DNA of 43,953 bases from Candidatus Neomicrothrix parvicella RN1 (lineage in GTDB: Bacteria > Actinomycetota > Acidimicrobiia > Acidimicrobiales > VFJN01), in assembly GCA_945898515.1 (NCBI GenBank), contig CAMDIH010000012.1, positions 1-43,953 on the forward strand, read 5' to 3'. The position numbers and the translations under genes are program-made. This document shows positions 41,135 through 43,953 of the stretch, in pieces. The notes below the pieces were generated by a model. The model had not been told where the DNA came from. It ran no database searches and saw only the letters and a list, made by a program, of their open reading frames with translations. Numbering within the stretch: the stretch's first letter is position 1; each line of letters begins with the position of its first letter.

Positions 41135-43417
41135 ATGAGCGTCACGGATGCACGGCCTGCGAATCGCACGGTGTTCCGTACGTGCCCGCTCTGCGAGGCG
41201 AGTTGCGGTTTGGAGATCACCCTCAAGCGCACCGCGGCCGGCCCTGAGGAGGTCATCCGGATCCGGGGCGACCGGGAGGACGTGTTCAGTCAGGGCTACA
41301 TCTGCCCCAAGGGCTCCACGCTCAAACAGCTCCACGAAGACCCTGACCGTGTGCGCACGCCGCTGATCAAGCGTGATGGGGTCTTCGTGGCGGTCACCTG
41401 GACCGAGGCCTTCGAGGAGGTCGAACGGCTGCTGCTGCCCATCCTCGAGCGCGATGGCCGCGATGCCTGCGCCGTCTACGTGGGAAACCCCAACGCCCAC
41501 AACCTTGCGGGCATGCTCTACAACAAGGCGGTGCTGCGGGCGCTTGGGTCCACCAACATCTTCTCTGCCTCCACAGTGGATCAGCGGCCGAAGGAGATCT
41601 CGTCGGCTCTGATGTTCGGCGGTGTCCTCAACGTGCCGGTACCGGATGTGGACCGCACCGATCATCTCCTCATGCTGGGGGCCAATCCGTATGCCTCCAA
41701 CGGCAGCCTCGCCACCGCTCCGGACTGGCCCGGACGGATCGAGCGACTCACCGGGCGCGGCGGAAAGCTCGTGGTGGTGGATCCGCGGCGCTCCCGCACC
41801 GCCGAGGCGGCCTCGGAGTGGGTGGCGATCCGTCCGGGGGCCGATGGTTACCTGTTGATGGCGATGGTGCAGGTGCTCTTCGCCGAGGGTTTAGTGGACC
41901 TCGGGCCGCTAGGGGAACTGGTAACGGGCCTCGATGAGGTGGAGGCCCTCAGCGCCCCCTTCACGCCGGAGGTAGTGGCCGATGTCACCGGCTTGGAGGC
42001 CCACACAATCCGTCGGATGGCTCGTGAACTGGCCGCCGCCCCAACGGCGTGTGTGTATGGCCGCATCGGTACCACCACCGTCGAGTTCGGCACGCTGACG
42101 TCGTGGCTCGTCGACGTGCTCAACGTGCTCACCGGAAACCTCGACCGGCCCGGCGGCGCCATGTTCACGACGGCCGCCGCCGGGGCCTCCAACACCCGCG
42201 GCAAGCGGCGATTCGGTCGCGAGATCCGCTTGCATCGTCGCACCAGTCGGGTGCGGGGGCTGCCCGAGACCATGGGCGAGTTGCCGGCCGTGGCGTTGGC
42301 CGAGGAGATCGACACCCCGGGCCCGGGTCAGGTCAGGGCGCTCCTGACGGTGGCCGGGAACCCGGTGCTCTCCACCCCCAACGCCGCCCGGCTTGATGCG
42401 GCGCTCGGTGGGTTGGAGGCGATGGTGTCGGTGGACATCTACGTGAATGAGACCACCCGCCACGCCGACGTCATCCTGCCCTCGCCCTCGGCGCTGCAAA
42501 AAGGGCACTACGACATCGCCTTGCTGCAGCTCGCCCTGCGGGACACGGCGAACTACAGCGAGCCGGTGCTCCCGCTCGAGGACGGTGAGCTCAGCGAGTG
42601 GGAGGTGCTGGCCCGCCTGGCGCTCGTGCTCCAGGGGGCGGGGCCCGAGGCCGATCCCGCCATCGTGGATGACCTCATGATCGGCTCGATGGTGCAGGGC
42701 AGCGTGGCTGATGAGACGAGCGCGATCTTTGGTCGCGAGCCGGAGGAGATCCTCGAGGAACTGGCCCCCCGTTCGGGCCCTGAACGTATCGTGGACTTTC
42801 TCCTGCGCACCGGGCCCTACGGCGAGGGCTTCGGCGCCGACCCCGACGGTGTCTCCCTCGACGTCCTGCTCGCCCACCCGCACGGCATCGACTACGGCGC
42901 CCTGAAGGCCCGTCTGCCTGATGTGCTGCGCACGCCTGACGGCATGATCGCGCTGGCTCCGGCGATGTTGGCGGCCGATGTCGCTCGGCTACAGGAGGGC
43001 CTCACCCGACGACGCGACCATCGCTTTGTGCTGGTCGGTCGACGCAACCTGCGCTCCAACAATTCCTGGATGCATAACGTCAAGGTGCTCGTAAAGGGCA
43101 AGTCCCAATGCACGATGCACCTGCACCCCGACGACGCGGTCACCCTGGGCCTCGCCGATGGTGAGTGGGCGCGGGTGCGCTCACGGGTGGGCGAGGTCAC
43201 CGTGGTGGTGGAGGTCACCGATGCCATCCGCCCGGGAGTGGTGAGCATCCCGCACGGGTGGGGCCACGACATGGAGGGTGTGCAACTCGGCGTGGCCCGG
43301 GAGCACTCGGGTGTCAACAGCAACCTGCTCAGCGACGAGACGCTCTTCGATCCGATCTCGGGTAACGCGGTGCTCAACGGCATCCCGGTAGAGGTAGTGG
43401 CGGCTCGCGGAGGATGA
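41135..43417 (+). CDS. Molybdopterin oxidoreductase, formate dehydrogenase/BisC superfamily
   Basis: The 760-residue product starts with a [4Fe-4S] motif (Cys17-x2-Cys20-x3-Cys24 and Cys57 in GYICPKG), followed by molybdopterin guanine dinucleotide-binding domains and a C-terminal dinucleotide-binding barrel (about 640-755, VSIPHGWGHDMEG). The lysine in CPKG fits FdhF/NapA-type electron transfer. At the place of the usual Mo-ligand Cys/SeCys/Ser the protein reads SASTVDQRPKEISS, without a cysteine, so the ligand may be unusual. No twin-arginine signal is present: a cytoplasmic enzyme. No partner subunits are adjacent. The substrate is unknown. AGGAG lies about eight bases before the ATG. Confidence 0.88.
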   Translation: MSVTDARPANRTVFRTCPLCEASCGLEITLKRTAAGPEEVIRIRGDREDVFSQGYICPKGSTLKQLHEDPDRVRTPLIKRDGVFVAVTWTEAFEEVERLLLPILERDGRDACAVYVGNPNAHNLAGMLYNKAVLRALGSTNIFSASTVDQRPKEISSALMFGGVLNVPVPDVDRTDHLLMLGANPYASNGSLATAPDWPGRIERLTGRGGKLVVVDPRRSRTAEAASEWVAIRPGADGYLLMAMVQVLFAEGLVDLGPLGELVTGLDEVEALSAPFTPEVVADVTGLEAHTIRRMARELAAAPTACVYGRIGTTTVEFGTLTSWLVDVLNVLTGNLDRPGGAMFTTAAAGASNTRGKRRFGREIRLHRRTSRVRGLPETMGELPAVALAEEIDTPGPGQVRALLTVAGNPVLSTPNAARLDAALGGLEAMVSVDIYVNETTRHADVILPSPSALQKGHYDIALLQLALRDTANYSEPVLPLEDGELSEWEVLARLALVLQGAGPEADPAIVDDLMIGSMVQGSVADETSAIFGREPEEILEELAPRSGPERIVDFLLRTGPYGEGFGADPDGVSLDVLLAHPHGIDYGALKARLPDVLRTPDGMIALAPAMLAADVARLQEGLTRRRDHRFVLVGRRNLRSNNSWMHNVKVLVKGKSQCTMHLHPDDAVTLGLADGEWARVRSRVGEVTVVVEVTDAIRPGVVSIPHGWGHDMEGVQLGVAREHSGVNSNLLSDETLFDPISGNAVLNGIPVEVVAARGG

Positions 43418-43492
43418 GCCGCGCCGTCGTCCCCAGCCTGTTGGTCCATCTGTGGATTGGAAGGGGAAAAATACCGGGGAAATTCACAGGAT

Positions 43493-43519
43493 GTTCCCCT
43501 AGCGGTCCACAAGGGGAAC
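43493..43519 (+). repeat. Perfect 8-base inverted repeat
   Basis: GTTCCCCT (43493-43500) pairs with AGGGGAAC (43512-43519) across an 11-base loop. TTCCCC can instead pair with GGGGAA at 43476-43481, so two alternative hairpins exclude each other. It may end the upstream transcript. Confidence 0.55.
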
Positions 43520-43546
43520 TCTCTAGGTTGAGGTTTCGTGCTGGAG

Positions 43547-43649
43547 GCCGTGGCGTGACCAACCCGGATTGGTGGCAGTCGGTTTTCTGGTGTGGTGGTG
43601 TACACGACTCCTTGGGCGAGTAATGCCCTCCCTGGGGCCACGCCACGGC
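43547..43649 (+). ncRNA. Cloverleaf-like structured element, candidate RNA
   Basis: GCCGTGGCGTG (43547-43557) pairs over 11 bases with CACGCCACGGC (43639-43649). Inside are three hairpins: ACCAA/TTGGT (43558-43573), AGTCG/CGACT (43577-43609) and GGGC/GCCC (43614-43628). This fits a closing stem with a multi-branch loop, as in many riboswitches or small RNAs. No known consensus was recognised; transcription is not shown. Confidence 0.35.
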
Positions 43650-43686
43650 TTCGGCACGATATTTCTGAGATTTGTGGTGAAAATTG

Positions 43687-43716
43687 TTGACAGACATGTA
43701 GTTACAGTGGTGTAGT
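43687..43716 (+). promoter_or_regulatory. nrdJ promoter
   Basis: TTGACA (43687-43692), an 18-base spacer and TGTAGT (43711-43716). The -10 begins a 16-base dyad TGTAG-N6-CTACA (43711-43726), and TGTA-GT-TACA (43697-43706) lies in the spacer. NrdR binds 16-base dyads near nrd promoters, but the AT-rich core of the known box is not matched. Confidence 0.6.
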
Positions 43717-43726
43717 TCTCCCTACA

Positions 43727-43797
43727 TCTTGTGGCTCGGGGGTGCCGATCGGTGCAGTAGCCACAAGACCTAGTGGTCACGGCGTAGCCCTGGCCAC
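43727..43797 (+). promoter_or_regulatory. Folded nrdJ leader, two strong hairpins
   Basis: TCTTGTGGCT (43727-43736) pairs over ten bases with AGCCACAAGA (43759-43768). A second hairpin pairs GTGGTCA-C-GGC with GCC-C-TGGCCAC (43773-43797). With a start near 43723 these fill the first half of a leader of about 150 bases. An alternative GACC/GGTC pairing (43767-43778) bridges the two. Confidence 0.5.
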
Positions 43798-43874
43798 CGG
43801 TATCCTTACGGGTCCATTTGGCCCCGGTTTTCCCCACTCAACCAACTCACTCTCCGTAAGATCGAAGGACCCCC

Positions 43875-43953
43875 ATGGCAATGGCACCCGAGCAGGCTGG
43901 CATCGGCATCCGCCGACACTTCACCACCGACGGGGTGCACCCCTACGACGAAC
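43875..43953 (+). CDS. nrdJ: B12-dependent ribonucleotide reductase, 5' end only
   Basis: Only 26 residues are visible before the window ends. They read as the N terminus of class II ribonucleoside-diphosphate reductase: the phrase GIGIRRHFTTDGVHPYDE closely matches the usual start of actinobacterial NrdJ. These enzymes use adenosylcobalamin and work with or without oxygen. GAAGGA lies about five bases before the ATG at 43875; an in-frame ATG at 43881 is an alternative. nrdR upstream and the long folded leader fit. The call rests on a short segment. Confidence 0.78.
   Translation, partial: MAMAPEQAGIGIRRHFTTDGVHPYDE

Larger units (their letters stand above)
43418..43874 (+). other. Long non-coding region upstream of nrdJ
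   Basis: At 457 bases this is the longest stretch without a gene. It is less GC-rich than its surroundings and is packed with inverted repeats: 43476-43519, a cloverleaf-like fold at 43547-43649, a promoter at 43687-43716, and two strong hairpins at 43727-43797. Small frames in it have no recognisable product. Three weak DnaA-like sites lie at 43451-43459 (minus), 43480-43488 and 43503-43511. Confidence 0.7.

Noticed and set aside
43711-43726. Classical NrdR box
   Set aside because: The dyad TGTAG-N6-CTACA has the right length but lacks the AT-rich core of the known box; kept only as a candidate dyad.
43727-43797. Cobalamin riboswitch before nrdJ
   Set aside because: AGCCACAAGACC resembles the B12 box only in part, and the conserved core elements before it are not found.

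Overview
This is a high-GC, gene-dense stretch of an actinobacterial chromosome. The gene order closely follows the infB to nrdR block of mycobacteria as I remember it: infB-rbfA-truB-ribF-rpsO-pnp-M16 peptidase-dapB ... dapA-RNase J-ftsK ... pgsA-cinA-recA-miaB-miaA-dapF-hflX ... lexA-LysM gene-nrdR. SOS boxes have the actinobacterial form (GAAC-N4-GTTC). The missing neighbours (no nrnA, no recX), the actinobacterial-type DapD, the B12-dependent ribonucleotide reductase and the general style of the proteins suggest a deep-branching, non-mycobacterial lineage such as Acidimicrobiia. That placement is inference. No insertion sequence, integrase, tRNA, rRNA or CRISPR was seen; this is core chromosome.

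Layout. 1-4594: translation and ribosome maturation genes plus flavin synthesis (infB, cut by the window edge, rbfA, truB, ribF). 4650-5825: an alpha/beta hydrolase. 5994-10100: rpsO, pnp and an M16 peptidase, with folded leaders before rpsO and pnp. 10145-11983: a small Pro/Ala repeat protein, dapB and a histidine phosphatase. 11976-13560: divergent DedA-like and SURF1 genes. 13679-18051: a diiron ferritin-like protein, a winged-helix-like protein, dapA and RNase J. 18103-22501: mutM, ftsK and an SMP-30 lactonase-like gene. 22536-26309: rimO, pgsA, cinA and a DsbA-like protein. 26613-33258: recA, then the compact run miaB-miaA-dapF-hflX-dapC. 33255-36438: a coiled-coil protein and dapD on the minus strand, divergent from dapE. 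36478-39572: a membrane subtilase and lexA (minus), divergent from a LysM protein and nrdR (plus). 39579-43417: a RibD-like reductase (minus), a VIT1-like transporter and a molybdopterin oxidoreductase. 43418-43874: the longest non-coding stretch, full of inverted repeats, leading into the start of nrdJ, which runs off the window.

How the genes work together. Six lysine/meso-diaminopimelate genes (dapA, B, C, D, E, F) of the succinylase route lie in five separate transcription blocks. recA, lexA and the LysM gene form an SOS set: recA has one box inside its promoter, and the lexA/LysM spacer has three copies of an identical 12-mer. nrdR probably controls nrdJ and other nucleotide reductase genes. 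infB, rbfA, truB, rpsO, pnp, RNase J, hflX, miaA, miaB and rimO make a translation and RNA-processing theme.

Many start codons lie 6-9 bases after a TAnnnT or CAnnnT hexamer with no Shine-Dalgarno sequence. This looks like widespread leaderless transcription, and I used it to settle several starts (nrdR, miaB, dapD, VIT1-like and others).
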